A stretch of 5,394 bases of DNA, taken from NCBI GenBank assembly GCA_947168325.1, contig CAMVLN010000107.1:1-5394 (forward strand), read 5' to 3'. Below are positions 5,391 through 5,394 of this stretch, one piece after another. Origin of the DNA: an uncultured Elusimicrobia bacterium (GTDB taxonomy: Bacteria; Elusimicrobiota; Endomicrobiia; Endomicrobiales; Endomicrobiaceae). Position 1 is the stretch's first letter, and every line of letters starts with the position of its first letter. A model generated the notes under the pieces. That model searched no databases and was not told where the DNA came from. It worked only from the letters and a program-made list of their open reading frames with translations. A program made the translations under genes and the position numbers.

Positions 5391-5394
5391 AAAA

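Overview
This is a very AT-rich bacterial window (GC roughly 30% or less by eye, not counted) carrying ordinary amino-acid metabolism genes in two divergent blocks. The standard genetic code fits, since tryptophan is TGG and no reading frame needs TGA as sense. No mobile element, CRISPR array, rRNA or tRNA is visible. The base composition, the split glycine decarboxylase (gcvPA as a separate gene), the citramalate synthase and the stand-alone aspartate kinase point to an anaerobic or fermentative low-GC bacterium. A gut Elusimicrobiota/Endomicrobia-like lineage is one possibility, but this is a weak guess from protein flavour and the sequence does not settle it.

Left block, minus strand, transcribed from right to left: lysC (aspartate kinase, 1862-3091), then a 193-base gap, then cimA ((R)-citramalate synthase, 112-1668), then the first 29 codons of an acidic, glutamate-rich protein that leaves the window at base 1. 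The lysC-cimA gap holds a good sigma70-type promoter for cimA, a perfect 13-base tandem repeat at its predicted transcription start, and a small hairpin just before the cimA start codon. lysC has a strong internal ribosome binding site and ATG at codon 251. This would give a separate 159-residue regulatory (beta) subunit made of the two ACT domains, the arrangement known for Bacillus subtilis aspartokinase II.

Middle: a 573-base intergenic region (3092-3664) between divergently transcribed lysC and gcvH. It has a perfect 14-base tandem repeat and an overlapping palindrome upstream of lysC, but no convincing gene and no recognisable lysine or glycine riboswitch.

Right block, plus strand: gcvH (lipoyl carrier H protein, best start 3665) followed four bases later by gcvPA (subunit 1 of the glycine decarboxylase P protein). 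The window ends four bases after the gcvPA stop, so gcvPB probably follows, but it is not seen. gcvT is not in the window.

Together the left block commits aspartate to the lysine/threonine/methionine family and makes 2-oxobutyrate for isoleucine from pyruvate without threonine. The right block contributes to glycine cleavage, feeding one-carbon units. I see no undescribed system here. The observations most worth checking are the internal lysC start and the cimA promoter with its tandem repeat.
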